64,000 nt of DNA. It comes from Bacillaceae bacterium IKA-2. Its GTDB lineage: Bacteria; Bacillota; Bacilli; Bacillales; Anaerobacillaceae. Below, in pieces: positions 16,900-25,155 of this stretch. How positions within the stretch are numbered: the first letter of the stretch is position 1; every line of letters begins with the position of its first letter. Both the position numbers and the translations under genes were made by a program. The DNA lies in NCBI GenBank assembly GCA_031761875.1, contig CP134492.1:1860001-1924000 (forward strand), written 5' to 3'. The notes under the pieces were generated by a model that ran no database searches, had not been told where the DNA came from, and worked only from the letters and a program-made list of their open reading frames with translations.

Positions 16900-17940
16900 A
16901 TGAAAGTAGTTCAAGTAATCGGATATGGCGGAATAGAACAATTACAAGTAGTCGACAAACAGATTCCCCAACCAAAAGAAAACGAAGTACTCATTCAAGT
17001 CAAAGCATGTGCGATTAATAATACAGAAATCTGGATGCGCGAAGGTGCTTATGGTACTGAGAAAAAGTCTGGTTGGCGTCCTGAAGGAGTGAAATTTCCA
17101 ATAATACCTGGATCAGATATTACCGGCAAGGTAGTAGGTGTTGGTATTAATGTAGATGAAAAAAAGATTGGCGAAGATGTTATCTTATTTCCATTCACTT
17201 CGGGGGCTGAAGAAGGATACGAGAATATTTCGGATGATATGTCTTTTATTGGCTCAGAATATGATGGTGGTTATGCCCAATATGTTGTTTGGCCTGCAGA
17301 ACTTTGCTTTCCAATGCCCTTACCAAGCTACTCCGAAAGTGCAGCATTTCCTGTAAGCGGTTTGACCGCATGGCATATGGTCGAGCAAATCAGACTCCGT
17401 GCTAATGAAACCGTCATGGTTACAGGTGCAAATGGTGGGGTTGGTTTTCTAAATGTTCAAATTGCTGCTAAGGTTTTTGGAGCAACGGTTATTGCCATTG
17501 TAGGTGACCTTTCATTGGAAGCTAAAATGAAAGAGTTAGGGGCAACTCATGTATTATCATATAAATCAAAACAACTTGAACAGGAAATTCTCGAGGCAAA
17601 TGGAGGAACTCCGATCGATGCTGTTTTGGATGTTGTAGGAGATGCTCTGTTTCATACTTCACTTCAAGTATTAAAAAAAGGAGGCAAATTTTGTACCTCA
17701 GGATCTGCTGGTGGACAAAAAACGGAGTTGGATTTCAGAACATTATATTTAAAACATATTACTTTGCTTGGATCGGTCTTGGGAACAAGAGAAGAGTTTA
17801 AACGATTAATGCAGGCAGTATCAAATCATCAAATCAAACCTATTATTGATCGTACTTTTCCACTTCATGAAGCTGGAAAAGCACAGATGTATTTTAAAGA
17901 ATCAGGTAAACTAGGGAAAATTGTTCTCTTGCCAGAATAA
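16900..17940 (+). CDS. Zinc-free medium-chain dehydrogenase, quinone oxidoreductase-like
   Basis: The product has an N-terminal GroES-like domain (VQVIGYGGIEQLQVVD, KACAINNTEIWMREG, GSDITGKVVGVG) and a Rossmann domain with the NADPH-binding loop GANGGVGFLNVQIAA. The zinc ligands of true alcohol dehydrogenases are absent, so it belongs to the quinone oxidoreductase/zeta-crystallin side of the MDR superfamily. It probably reduces quinones or reactive enones with NADPH. I take ATG 16900 as start (346 residues) because MKVVQVIGYG is the usual family N-terminus; GTG at 16888 is too close to the AGGAAAGG site. It stands alone and is followed by an inverted repeat. Confidence 0.85.
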   Translation: MKVVQVIGYGGIEQLQVVDKQIPQPKENEVLIQVKACAINNTEIWMREGAYGTEKKSGWRPEGVKFPIIPGSDITGKVVGVGINVDEKKIGEDVILFPFTSGAEEGYENISDDMSFIGSEYDGGYAQYVVWPAELCFPMPLPSYSESAAFPVSGLTAWHMVEQIRLRANETVMVTGANGGVGFLNVQIAAKVFGATVIAIVGDLSLEAKMKELGATHVLSYKSKQLEQEILEANGGTPIDAVLDVVGDALFHTSLQVLKKGGKFCTSGSAGGQKTELDFRTLYLKHITLLGSVLGTREEFKRLMQAVSNHQIKPIIDRTFPLHEAGKAQMYFKESGKLGKIVLLPE

Positions 17941-17975
17941 TCTCACTAAAAAAGCTGTGCCCGATAGGATTTCGA

Positions 17976-18024
17976 TAAAAAAGACGACTCAAATTCAGAA
18001 AGTGAATTTGAGTCGTCTTTTTTG
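17976..18024. terminator. Intrinsic terminator, both strands
   Basis: AAAAAAGACGACTCAAATTC pairs with GAATTTGAGTCGTCTTTTTT, a 20-bp stem with a short loop. It would terminate the dehydrogenase transcript. Confidence 0.85.
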
Positions 18025-18050
18025 AAAGTTAAGAAAGCATAAAATTTTGT

Positions 18051-18170
18051 CGGCTGTCTAGCTCTAGGCCCCATCGGCTCGAATACTTCAGTCCTACAAT
18101 TGCGGTCTAAGAGCTGACCGCTACGAACAGGCCTTCAAGTGTTTCTCGCCGAGAGTAAAGTCTACCCTTT
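18051..18170. repeat. Decayed dispersed repeat of Bacillaceae type
   Basis: GTCGGCTGTCTAGCTCTAGG and the GC-rich segment that follows resemble a palindromic intergenic repeat seen in many Bacillaceae genomes. No second copy is visible in this window, so the call rests on memory of the family. The remainder of 17941-18270 shows nothing else. Confidence 0.4.
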
Positions 18171-18270
18171 GTAAAGATCATATTAAATTTCTGCAGCGCG
18201 ATTTTTCATTGGCATAAAGAGGGGATCAAACTTCATACTTATAAACAATGAAGTAAAAGGAGAGATATAC

Positions 18271-19083
18271 ATGGCGATTCAACTAGGAACTCATATTATT
18301 TATACCGTGCAGCCTGGAGATACGGTTTACAGACTTGCTGTAAGATTCGAAAGTGATGTCGATGCGATTAGTCGTGCAAATGCTCTATATCCACCTTATA
18401 CAGATCCATTTCTGATTTTCCCCGGAGAGGTGTTGGTTATTCCTAGACAATATATCGGCCCAACGCAAACTCTCTATGTCATACAACCTGGAGATAGTCT
18501 AGGATTGCTATCACAACGATTTTCAACAGAATGGGAAATTATAGCTGGAATTAATCCGACGGTACAGAACCCAAACATTATTTTTCCGAACCAACAGTTG
18601 ATCATGCCTATTTTTGTTTTTGACGTGAGGTTGAATGATACTCTCTATTCCATTTCGCAACAAACGGGTGTTTCATTGGAGAAAATTTTGTTAGCAAACA
18701 GATTCCGTACTAGCGTTTCACCTGATCTGATTTTTGAAGGGATTAAAATCCTGATTCCGATTCCATCGATGAAAAACATCGCTGTTCTTAAACCTTTACC
18801 GGGAAGTATTGTTCGTGAAAATTCAATCATTGAAGGGTTTGCGAGGGGATTCGAAGCCAACGTGCTCTATCGGCTAATTGATGCAAATAATACAGAAGTA
18901 ATCGAAGAAACGTTTACAACCGCTGATTATGCCGGTCCCGACTATGGGCCATTTAGAGACAGGATGTTATTTGACGCTAATCCAACAGCCGCAGAAGGGA
19001 AATTACAAGTGTATACAAGAAGTGCAAAGGATGGTTCTATCCAAGATTTAGTAGAGATCAAAGTTTTCTTTGACATTCAATAA
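18271..19083 (+). CDS. LysM-repeat protein with C-terminal Gmad2 domain
   Basis: The 270-residue protein has three LysM repeats (about residues 9-58, 67-112 and 116-163; YTVQPGDTVYRLAVRF, YVIQPGDSLGLLSQRF, FDVRLNDTLYSISQQT) followed by a Gmad2-type immunoglobulin-like domain (IVRENSIIEGFARGFEANVL to the end). LysM binds peptidoglycan; Gmad2 (PF10648) is found in spore germination and envelope proteins. There is no signal peptide, as in several mother-cell-made spore coat proteins with LysM, so a spore-surface or cortex location is plausible. The ATG at 18271 follows AAAAGGAGAGA. It stands alone. Confidence 0.85.
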   Translation: MAIQLGTHIIYTVQPGDTVYRLAVRFESDVDAISRANALYPPYTDPFLIFPGEVLVIPRQYIGPTQTLYVIQPGDSLGLLSQRFSTEWEIIAGINPTVQNPNIIFPNQQLIMPIFVFDVRLNDTLYSISQQTGVSLEKILLANRFRTSVSPDLIFEGIKILIPIPSMKNIAVLKPLPGSIVRENSIIEGFARGFEANVLYRLIDANNTEVIEETFTTADYAGPDYGPFRDRMLFDANPTAAEGKLQVYTRSAKDGSIQDLVEIKVFFDIQ

Positions 19084-19164
19084 AAAAATAACTCCCCTGC
19101 ATTCTCGGCAAAAAAAATGGGAAATTAGTGAAGAAGCCTAGCTTGATGAATACTTAAACAAATT

Positions 19165-20070
19165 TTATTGTAATGATTCGTCTAAGCGCTCGCCTTCATC
19201 AAGGGTGATGAAAGAAAAACCTAGTTCTTTTAAGAGGGGAATGGCCATTTGCACACCGGCGGCGGTTCCTTTTGACGGTTGGTTCATATGTAAAAGCGCA
19301 ATTGAGCCTGGTTGCGCTTTTAAAAGTGCCTCTTTGACTTGGTTTGCAGTAAATGTTGCACCTGCATCACCTAAAATGTCGTAATTGACAACTTTCATCC
19401 CTAAATCTTCAACGATTTGAACAGCTACTTCATCATAAAAGGCAGTTCCTGAGCGGAAATAACGTGATTCATGCCCAGTTAGATTTTTGATCTTTTCGTA
19501 ATTAGTCACTACTTCTGCAATTACCTCATCTACACTAGTTGTTCCTTTAATTCCCCAAGCTGTACCCCCTTTTATTGATAGTGGACGATGCTCTGTACCG
19601 TGGTTTTCAATTTGAAATTGCTTAAGAGAAGCTAAATAAAGAAATGTCTCTAGGTTAGTGTCAATCCACCGGCTATTTACGAATAACGTCGCTGGAATTT
19701 TTTCCGTTATTAAAAAGTTAATAAGTTTCTCATCATAGCCGCTCCCAAATTCTCCACCGCATGCATCAAATGTTAAAGCGACAACTTTCTTATCTGTGTT
19801 GAAATTTCTAATGACATTTGTAACATTTTCACCCCATTGTCTAGGTTCAGAATAGTTTTTTTGTTTTACTGCAATGATTTTTTCTGCTAAGTTTTCTAAA
19901 GGTTGAATAAATAATGGCGGTTGAATATTTACGATCTCTTTATCGCTTCTGTTAAAATAAGAATGATCATTTCCAAGTTTGACTGAACTAGAAGTGTTAA
20001 ACGGGAAAAATAAATAACCAATAACCAAAAACAAGGAAATTGTTGCTATTAAAGTTAGCTTCCGAATCAT
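19165..20070 (-). CDS. Polysaccharide deacetylase family protein, membrane-anchored
   Basis: The ATG at 20070 follows AAAGGAG (minus strand) and gives 301 residues; an in-frame TTG six codons upstream overlaps that ribosome site and is rejected. An uncleaved signal or anchor covers about residues 5-22, then a linker and a NodB-type domain: motif 1 KVVALTFDACGGEFG, motif 2 ENHGTEHRPL with the two metal histidines, RYFRSGTAFYDE, and LLHMN near the end. Motif 1 is TFDACG and not the canonical TFDDG, so one acidic residue is missing; a recognised subgroup has this form. It would remove acetyl groups from an extracellular polysaccharide such as peptidoglycan. Confidence 0.82.
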   Translation of the reverse strand: MIRKLTLIATISLFLVIGYLFFPFNTSSSVKLGNDHSYFNRSDKEIVNIQPPLFIQPLENLAEKIIAVKQKNYSEPRQWGENVTNVIRNFNTDKKVVALTFDACGGEFGSGYDEKLINFLITEKIPATLFVNSRWIDTNLETFLYLASLKQFQIENHGTEHRPLSIKGGTAWGIKGTTSVDEVIAEVVTNYEKIKNLTGHESRYFRSGTAFYDEVAVQIVEDLGMKVVNYDILGDAGATFTANQVKEALLKAQPGSIALLHMNQPSKGTAAGVQMAIPLLKELGFSFITLDEGERLDESLQ

Positions 20071-20296
20071 AAATAAATCTCCTTTCAATAAAAATGTAGG
20101 TTAAGTCTATTTTTACACGAAAGTATCAATTTATCTAATACTTATTGTAAAAAATATTTTGCTTGTCATTATCTATTTTTAAAATGATGTTAGAACAAAC
20201 TTTCATATTTCCCATTTTCGTTGGCAATTAGTATTAGTAATGAGATAATTAATACTTCAACTTGAAACTAGGGATTTTTTGAAGAGGTGAAGGTTT

Positions 20297-20632
20297 ATGA
20301 ATGTCATTTTATATGATTTGATTTTAGTGGTATTTGGTATGGTTTTAGGCATCATTGTTAGTGATCCTCTGAAAAAACTATTTACAGGAAAATTTAAGGA
20401 AGAGGCGCGGCAGAAGAAACGTGTCCAACTTTTGCTATACATTCGTGAAAATAATACTAAGATTGCACCGACAACGGAAGAGTTGTCCGAAAAGGTGTTT
20501 ACTGGTAAAAATGATATAAACTCGGTGAGTAAGCTTCTAAAAGAAATCGAAAAAACAGGATTAATTAAGGGGATAGTTAATAAAGGACAGCCTGAAAGCA
20601 AGACGAAGTGGGTTTATCTTAAAAAACAATAA
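20297..20632 (+). CDS. Membrane-anchored small protein with winged-helix-like domain
   Basis: The 111-residue product begins with one membrane helix (IILYDLILVVFGMVLGIIVS region, about residues 3-22), then a basic stretch and a C-terminal segment resembling a winged helix (TTEELSEKVFTGKNDINSVS, LLKEIEKTGLIKGIVNKGQP). This would be a membrane-tethered DNA-binding-like protein. GAAGAGGTGAAGG precedes the ATG. The family is not recognised; a separate transcription unit is likely because the neighbour on the left is divergent and a palindromic repeat follows on the right. Confidence 0.6.
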   Translation: MNVILYDLILVVFGMVLGIIVSDPLKKLFTGKFKEEARQKKRVQLLLYIRENNTKIAPTTEELSEKVFTGKNDINSVSKLLKEIEKTGLIKGIVNKGQPESKTKWVYLKKQ

Positions 20633-20663
20633 GCTCGGTGCCCTAGGTAGGTTAATTAATGAC

Positions 20664-20751
20664 GGTGCCTGACACCCGAGCGTGTAGATTGTGAATTTTT
20701 GGTGTTGGTACGACTGGATTGTTGTAAAAAATTCACAAGGTGTCTGACACC
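20664..20751. repeat. Palindromic dispersed repeat, copy 1
   Basis: The 88-bp element starts GGTGCCTGACACC and ends GGTGTCTGACACC; just inside, TTGTGAATTTT pairs with AAAAATTCACAA, so the whole can fold into one hairpin. Further copies lie at 42112-42199 and, interrupted by an IS110 element, at 54513-54520 joined to 56388-56470. Confidence 0.8.
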
Positions 20752-20859
20752 GAAGTCGCTCCAAATACTTGTAAGCAGATAAACTTTGGTATAATAAAAT
20801 AGCGACGCTGGGATTTCATCCTCGAGTAAAGTGAAAGCATATTGATCGGAGAGTAAAAC

Positions 20860-22593
20860 ATGAGAGAACAACAAAATAGTCTAAAACCATTTATTTCGCT
20901 AATCTTATCTACAAGAATCTCGAAGCCAGCTATGGCTCTAGGGTTAATAGGGAGCATTATTACGACACTTGTCGGGCTAACAATTCCGTTATTTGCAAAA
21001 GAAATAGTAGATGGATCCGCCTTAGGTTCAATAAGCATCACGATCATAATTGCAATCGGCATCGCATTTATTCTTCAAGCGGTTATCGATGGATTTTCGA
21101 TGTACCTGTTAGCGGCAGTAGGTCAAAGAATTGTCGCTCGGTTACGAGAGTTCCTCTGGTTAAAGCTGATTAGGCTGCCGGTAAGCTTTTATGATAAAAC
21201 TGCGAGCGGCGAATCAGTAAGTCGAGTTGTCAACGACACGGGTATTGTAAAAGATTTAATATCACAGCATTTTCCGCGCTTTATTACAGGCATTATCTCT
21301 ATTATTGGAGCAGTGATTATCCTCCTAGTTATGGATTGGAAAATGACAGTAATTATGTTGATTTCAGTTCCTCTAACGCTCGCTTTGATGATTCCACTTG
21401 GCAGGAAAATGAGGAAAATAGCACGTGGTTTACAAGATGAAACAGCTATTTTTACCGGAAATATTCAACAGACTCTGGGTGAAATACGTTTAATGAAAGC
21501 GGCAACTGCTGAAGAATTTGAAGGAAATAAAGGAAAAGATGGGATTGAAAAACTACTTGGTTTTGGATTAAAGGAAGCACGCATTTTTGCAATGATTGGT
21601 CCACTTATGTATCTGATTATCATGATTGTGATCGTCTTAATTATGGCATATGGTGGTATGCGTGTCGCCGAAGGAACGATGTCAACTGGTTCACTTGTTG
21701 CTTTTTTACTTTATCTCTTCCAAATCATTATGCCAATTACAACTTTTGCGATGTTTTTTACTCAATTGCAAAAAGCGAAAGGGGCAACAGAACGAATTAT
21801 CGACATTTTGGAATTACCTGAAGAAGCAAGCCAGGAAGGTTTAGAAAAGGATATCACCAACGAATCTGTCTATGTTGAAAATGTATCCTTTGCCTATAGT
21901 GAGGATGAGCCAGTCATTGAAAATGTTTCATTTGAAGCGAGGCCAGGTGAAATGATCGCCTTTGCAGGGCCAAGCGGTGGTGGTAAAACAACCTTGTTCA
22001 GTTTACTTGAACGTTTTTATGAACCAACTTCAGCCCAAATACGGATTGGTGCGACACCTATAAAGGATTTATCGATGAAGTCATGGCGCAGTCAAATTGG
22101 CTATGTTTCTCAGGAAAGTGCGATGATGTCTGGGACGATTAGAGAAAACTTAACGTATGGTTTAGCTGATTCGAAAAATATATCGGATGATCGACTATGG
22201 GAAGTCGCGAGAATGGCTTATGCGGATGAATTTATTCAAGCATTTTCGAAAGGATTGGATACAATAGTTGGTGAGCGGGGTATGAAATTGTCAGGAGGAC
22301 AAAGACAACGGATTAGCATTGCGCGTGCATTTTTGCGAAATCCTAAAATTTTGATGATGGATGAAGCAACGGCAAGCTTAGATAGTCAGTCAGAAGGCAT
22401 TGTTCAGCAAGCATTAACTCGGCTAATGGAAGGTCGTACCACCTTCGTGATTGCGCACAGGCTCTCAACAATTGTCGATGCGGATAAAATTATTTTCATT
22501 GAAAAAGGGAAAGTGACAGGAAGCGGAACTCATCAAGAACTGACACAAACTCATGAATTATATCGTAAATTCGCAAAACAGCAGCTATCATGA
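20860..22593 (+). CDS. bmrA: ABC half-transporter, multidrug exporter (BmrA-like)
   Basis: The 577-residue protein has an N-terminal six-helix exporter domain (about residues 20-310) fused to a nucleotide-binding domain with Walker A GPSGGGKTTLF, Q-loop IGYVSQESAMMSG, signature LSGGQRQRISIARA, Walker B ILMMDEATASLD and the switch histidine in IAHRLST. Length and the segment VNDTGIVKDLISQHFPRFIT resemble Bacillus subtilis BmrA, which works as a homodimer exporting many drugs. The ATG at 20860 lies behind GATCGGAGAG. The symbol is given from overall similarity as remembered; another lipid or drug exporter of the same subfamily is possible. Confidence 0.85.
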   Translation: MREQQNSLKPFISLILSTRISKPAMALGLIGSIITTLVGLTIPLFAKEIVDGSALGSISITIIIAIGIAFILQAVIDGFSMYLLAAVGQRIVARLREFLWLKLIRLPVSFYDKTASGESVSRVVNDTGIVKDLISQHFPRFITGIISIIGAVIILLVMDWKMTVIMLISVPLTLALMIPLGRKMRKIARGLQDETAIFTGNIQQTLGEIRLMKAATAEEFEGNKGKDGIEKLLGFGLKEARIFAMIGPLMYLIIMIVIVLIMAYGGMRVAEGTMSTGSLVAFLLYLFQIIMPITTFAMFFTQLQKAKGATERIIDILELPEEASQEGLEKDITNESVYVENVSFAYSEDEPVIENVSFEARPGEMIAFAGPSGGGKTTLFSLLERFYEPTSAQIRIGATPIKDLSMKSWRSQIGYVSQESAMMSGTIRENLTYGLADSKNISDDRLWEVARMAYADEFIQAFSKGLDTIVGERGMKLSGGQRQRISIARAFLRNPKILMMDEATASLDSQSEGIVQQALTRLMEGRTTFVIAHRLSTIVDADKIIFIEKGKVTGSGTHQELTQTHELYRKFAKQQLS

Positions 22594-22623
22594 AGATTTT
22601 GAGAGAAAAGTGGGGTGGTTTTC

Positions 22624-22896
22624 ATGGATGTTACGAATGAGGCAATAGAGTTTCTTGTTATGCTAAAGAAAAAACGTAATAAAAGTGGCTTTCGAGTAGG
22701 TTATAACGAAAAAAGTAAATGAGGACATTCAAAATTTAAACTAACTCTGGATGAGTTACGTGACGGCGACAATGTAAAAAATATTAATGGATTGACATTT
22801 TACTCAACAAATGAAGTGGAAATACATCTCAATCGTTTAATAGTTTCATATGAAAATGGAAGGTTAGGGCTTAAAGATAAGGCCAATCTATTTTAG
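22624..22896 (+). CDS. Candidate HesB/IscA-like selenoprotein with in-frame TGA (Sec33)
   Basis: From ATG 22624 (GGGGTGG upstream) the frame reads 32 codons to TGA at 22720-22722, then continues without further interruption for 57 codons to TAG at 22894-22896. The joined product is 90 residues: GFRVGYNEKSK, the TGA residue, then GHSKFKLTLDELRDGDN and on. This matches the HesB/IscA fold, and the TGA falls exactly where HesB proteins have their first conserved cysteine (SGC-G context). A family of small HesB-like selenoproteins with Sec at this position is known (TIGR01911). A SECIS-like hairpin follows at the right distance. It would act in Fe-S or redox chemistry. The alternative is a cysteine-codon-to-stop pseudogene, but no other damage is present. 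Confidence 0.75.
22742..22758 (+). promoter_or_regulatory. Candidate bacterial SECIS hairpin
   Basis: TAACTC-TGGAT-GAGTTA forms a 6-bp perfect stem with a 5-base apical loop. The loop begins 25 bases after the TGA and its second base is G. Bacterial SECIS elements need a small apical loop with a G among its first two bases, about 16-37 bases after UGA; all three conditions hold. Confidence 0.65.
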
Positions 22897-22907
22897 GAGG
22901 AAAATTC

Positions 22908-23852
22908 ATGAAATATAGAAGATTAGGAAGCTCTGGTTTAAAAGTTAGTGAAATAAGTTTAGGTAGTTGGTTAACTTATGGTAAATCAGTCGATGAAAAT
23001 TTAGCTGAAAAGACAATACATAAAGCCTATGAGTTAGGAATTAATTTTTTTGATTCAGCAAATGTCTATGAACGTGGAGAAGGGGAGCGGGTGTTAGCTC
23101 AAGCTCTTAAGGAATACCGCCGAGAGTCATATGTGATTACAACAAAGGCTTTTGGACAAATGGGTGACGGGCCTAACGACCGGGGATTATCGCGTAAACA
23201 TATTACCGAGCAACTCCATAGTAGTTTAAAGCGGATGAAATTAGATTATGTAGATGTTTTTTATTGTCACCGTTACGATCATGAAACACCTGTCGAGGAG
23301 ACGCTGCGAGCGATTGATGATTTAATTCGCCAAGGAAAAATCTTATATGCAGGGGTTAGTGAATGGAGTGCAGCTCAAATCGAGGAAGCAGTCAGAATTG
23401 CAGATAAACGTTTATTAGATCGTATCGTTGTTAATCAACCTGTTTACAATATGTTTAAACGCTATATTGAAAACGAAATTATTCCTGTCAGTGAAAAGCA
23501 TGGCATTGGTCAAGTTGTATTTTCACCATTAGCTCAAGGTATTTTGACAGGCAAATACAAGCCAGGTCTTGTTCCAGAAAGTAGTCGAGCGGCAAATGAG
23601 TCGATTAATACTGGAATAAAAAATATGTTGAATGATGATGTTCTCAATAAAGTTGAAAACTTAGAAAAGATCGCGTCAGAATTGGACATCACGTTACCGT
23701 CACTTGCTTTAGCGTGGATTTTACGCCAACCTAATGTTGCAAGTGCTTTAATCGGAGCCAGTAAACCTAGTCAGATTGAAGAAAATCTGAAGGCGATTGA
23801 TGTTGCATTATCGGAGGACGTTCTAAACAAAATCGAAGTAATTTTAGCATAA
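22908..23852 (+). CDS. Aldo/keto reductase, Kv-beta-like group
   Basis: The 314-residue TIM-barrel oxidoreductase begins MKYRRLGSSGLKVSEISLGS and shows the active-site tyrosine segment FFDSANVYERGEGERVL, the catalytic lysine in VITTKAFG, the histidine region DVFYCHRYDHETPVEE, and an NADP-binding C-terminal segment ALIGASKPSQIEENL. It resembles the voltage-gated potassium channel beta-subunit/YqkF-type group of the family and should reduce aldehydes or ketones with NADPH. AGGAGG lies 7 bases before the ATG and only 11 bases separate it from the selenoprotein candidate, so the two are probably co-transcribed. Confidence 0.88.
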   Translation: MKYRRLGSSGLKVSEISLGSWLTYGKSVDENLAEKTIHKAYELGINFFDSANVYERGEGERVLAQALKEYRRESYVITTKAFGQMGDGPNDRGLSRKHITEQLHSSLKRMKLDYVDVFYCHRYDHETPVEETLRAIDDLIRQGKILYAGVSEWSAAQIEEAVRIADKRLLDRIVVNQPVYNMFKRYIENEIIPVSEKHGIGQVVFSPLAQGILTGKYKPGLVPESSRAANESINTGIKNMLNDDVLNKVENLEKIASELDITLPSLALAWILRQPNVASALIGASKPSQIEENLKAIDVALSEDVLNKIEVILA

Positions 23853-23910
23853 TCATTGACAAGGAACGAGTTAGCACTTAATATAAGTTTATTCAATAAC
23901 AACTAAATAA

Positions 23911-24052
23911 CTCTTATCAAGAGTGATTGAGGGGCCAGGCCCGATGACATCCAGCAACCACCAAGTAATTGGAAAGGTGCTACTTCCTGCAGAATGTTTC
24001 ATTCTGAAAGATAAGCTGAACTTTTTTAGCCTCTTTCATTTGAAAGAGGCTA
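23911..24052 (+). ncRNA. SAM-I (S-box) riboswitch with expression-platform terminator
   Basis: CTCTTATCAAGAGTGATTGA, GGGGCCAGGCCCGATGA-CA-TCC-AGCAACC, AAGGTGCTACTTCCTGCAG and GAAAGATAAG are the conserved S-box blocks in order; CTTATC and GATAAG form P1. A terminator (TAGCCTCTTTCA pairing with TGAAAGAGGCTA, 24027-24052) follows. High SAM would therefore stop transcription. No plus-strand gene with a known methionine role follows: the next gene, mtnU, is on the opposite strand and converges on this RNA. Confidence 0.9.
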
Positions 24053-24267
24053 TCTTGATTCTATTTAGAGCCTATTCTTAGTTTGCTACGATACACTTAT
24101 TTTTTAATGGCGACTAAATCGGTAATATTACTGAGTTATAGATGTAACTCCTTACAAGGAGCAGAAAAAATCGAAAGTGCTAGAAATTGCTTTTGAAAGG
24201 AGTGATGTTAGGCATTGGAAGAAAAATAATAGACGATCATCTTGATCCATTATTTATTGGAAATGCC
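24053..24267. other. Region between the riboswitch and the 3' end of mtnU
   Basis: No recognisable gene. There is a GAAAGGAGTG ribosome site followed by ATG at 24205 and a 39-codon frame (MLGIGRKIIDDHLDPLFIGN and on) that ends at 24324 inside the mtnU complement. This could be a leader peptide or the relic of a lost gene; it may also be chance. Confidence 0.35.
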
Positions 24268-25044
24268 TTAATACAAATCGGGACGTCGATCTTCAAAAAT
24301 AGGAATTTGTTTACGAATTTCTGAAACAATAGCTAAATCAAGTGTAGCTGTTAAAATAGTCGAATTTTGACCAGCTTCTGCTAGAAACTCTCCCCAAGGA
24401 TTAATGATGAGGGAATGACCAGCAAATTGATTATTTGGATCGCTTCCAGAGCGATTGCACGCCACGATGTAACATTGATTTTCAATGGCACGACTTTTTA
24501 ATAACGCTCGCCAATGATCTAAGCGGACAAGCGGCCACTCTGCAACGATAAAAATGATTTTTGCGCCAGTTATTGTATGAGCTCGCACCCATTCAGGAAA
24601 ACGGATGTCATAACAAATTAGGCCAGCAGAGGAAATGCCATCAAGGTTAAATAAACCTTTCTTATTTCCAGGTTGAAGATAAAGGTGTTCATTCATTAAC
24701 TTGAATAAATGGACTTTACTATATTCACTGATGCATTCGCCTTGGCGGTTAAAGACATACATTGTGTTTGTAATTCCTGCAACGGTTTTCTTGGCAATCG
24801 ACCCTGCAACAATGTTTACTTCGTGTTGTTTGGCAAGCAGTGAAATAAAATTTTTCGTATCTTTTCCATCAACATCGCCGATTTCATTTAATCGAGCAAG
24901 ATCATAGCCAGTTGTCCATAGTTCTGGGAGGATAATCACATCGGGCTTAGTTTGCATGGCTTTATGAATTTCCTTGAGAATGAGCTCTTTATTTTGAGTG
25001 GGTTTTCCATATTGAATATCAAATTGTAAACAAGCAACTTTCAT
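24268..25044 (-). CDS. mtnU: Carbon-nitrogen hydrolase of methionine salvage (omega-amidase, MtnU)
   Basis: The 258-residue nitrilase-superfamily enzyme has the catalytic triad Glu41 (ILPELW), Lys110 (YSKVHLF) and Cys144 (CYDIRFPE). In Bacillus, MtnU next to the MtnE aminotransferase hydrolyses the 2-oxoglutaramate formed when glutamine donates the amino group in methionine salvage. It is divergent from mtnE, with about 110 bases between the two starts. Its 3' end faces the SAM-I riboswitch, so riboswitch read-through would generate RNA antisense to mtnU. Confidence 0.85.
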   Translation of the reverse strand: MKVACLQFDIQYGKPTQNKELILKEIHKAMQTKPDVIILPELWTTGYDLARLNEIGDVDGKDTKNFISLLAKQHEVNIVAGSIAKKTVAGITNTMYVFNRQGECISEYSKVHLFKLMNEHLYLQPGNKKGLFNLDGISSAGLICYDIRFPEWVRAHTITGAKIIFIVAEWPLVRLDHWRALLKSRAIENQCYIVACNRSGSDPNNQFAGHSLIINPWGEFLAEAGQNSTILTATLDLAIVSEIRKQIPIFEDRRPDLY

Positions 25045-25155
25045 GACGATTCAACTCCGTTATCTTTAATTTTGTTTAGGATTAGCTAATACTTTGTATT
25101 TTTGAATGAAATTCATTCTCTTACAAGAGCAAAGAAAAAATTTGTGGGGTGTTTT

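Noticed and set aside
22624-22896. Treating the TGA-containing HesB-like gene as a plain pseudogene
   Set aside because: The only defect is a TGA at the conserved cysteine, both halves keep sense, and a SECIS-like hairpin is present; selenocysteine is the simpler explanation, although not proven.
24205-24324. A 39-codon frame with a good ribosome site after the SAM riboswitch as a definite gene
   Set aside because: No recognisable product and it overlaps mtnU on the other strand; kept only as a note.
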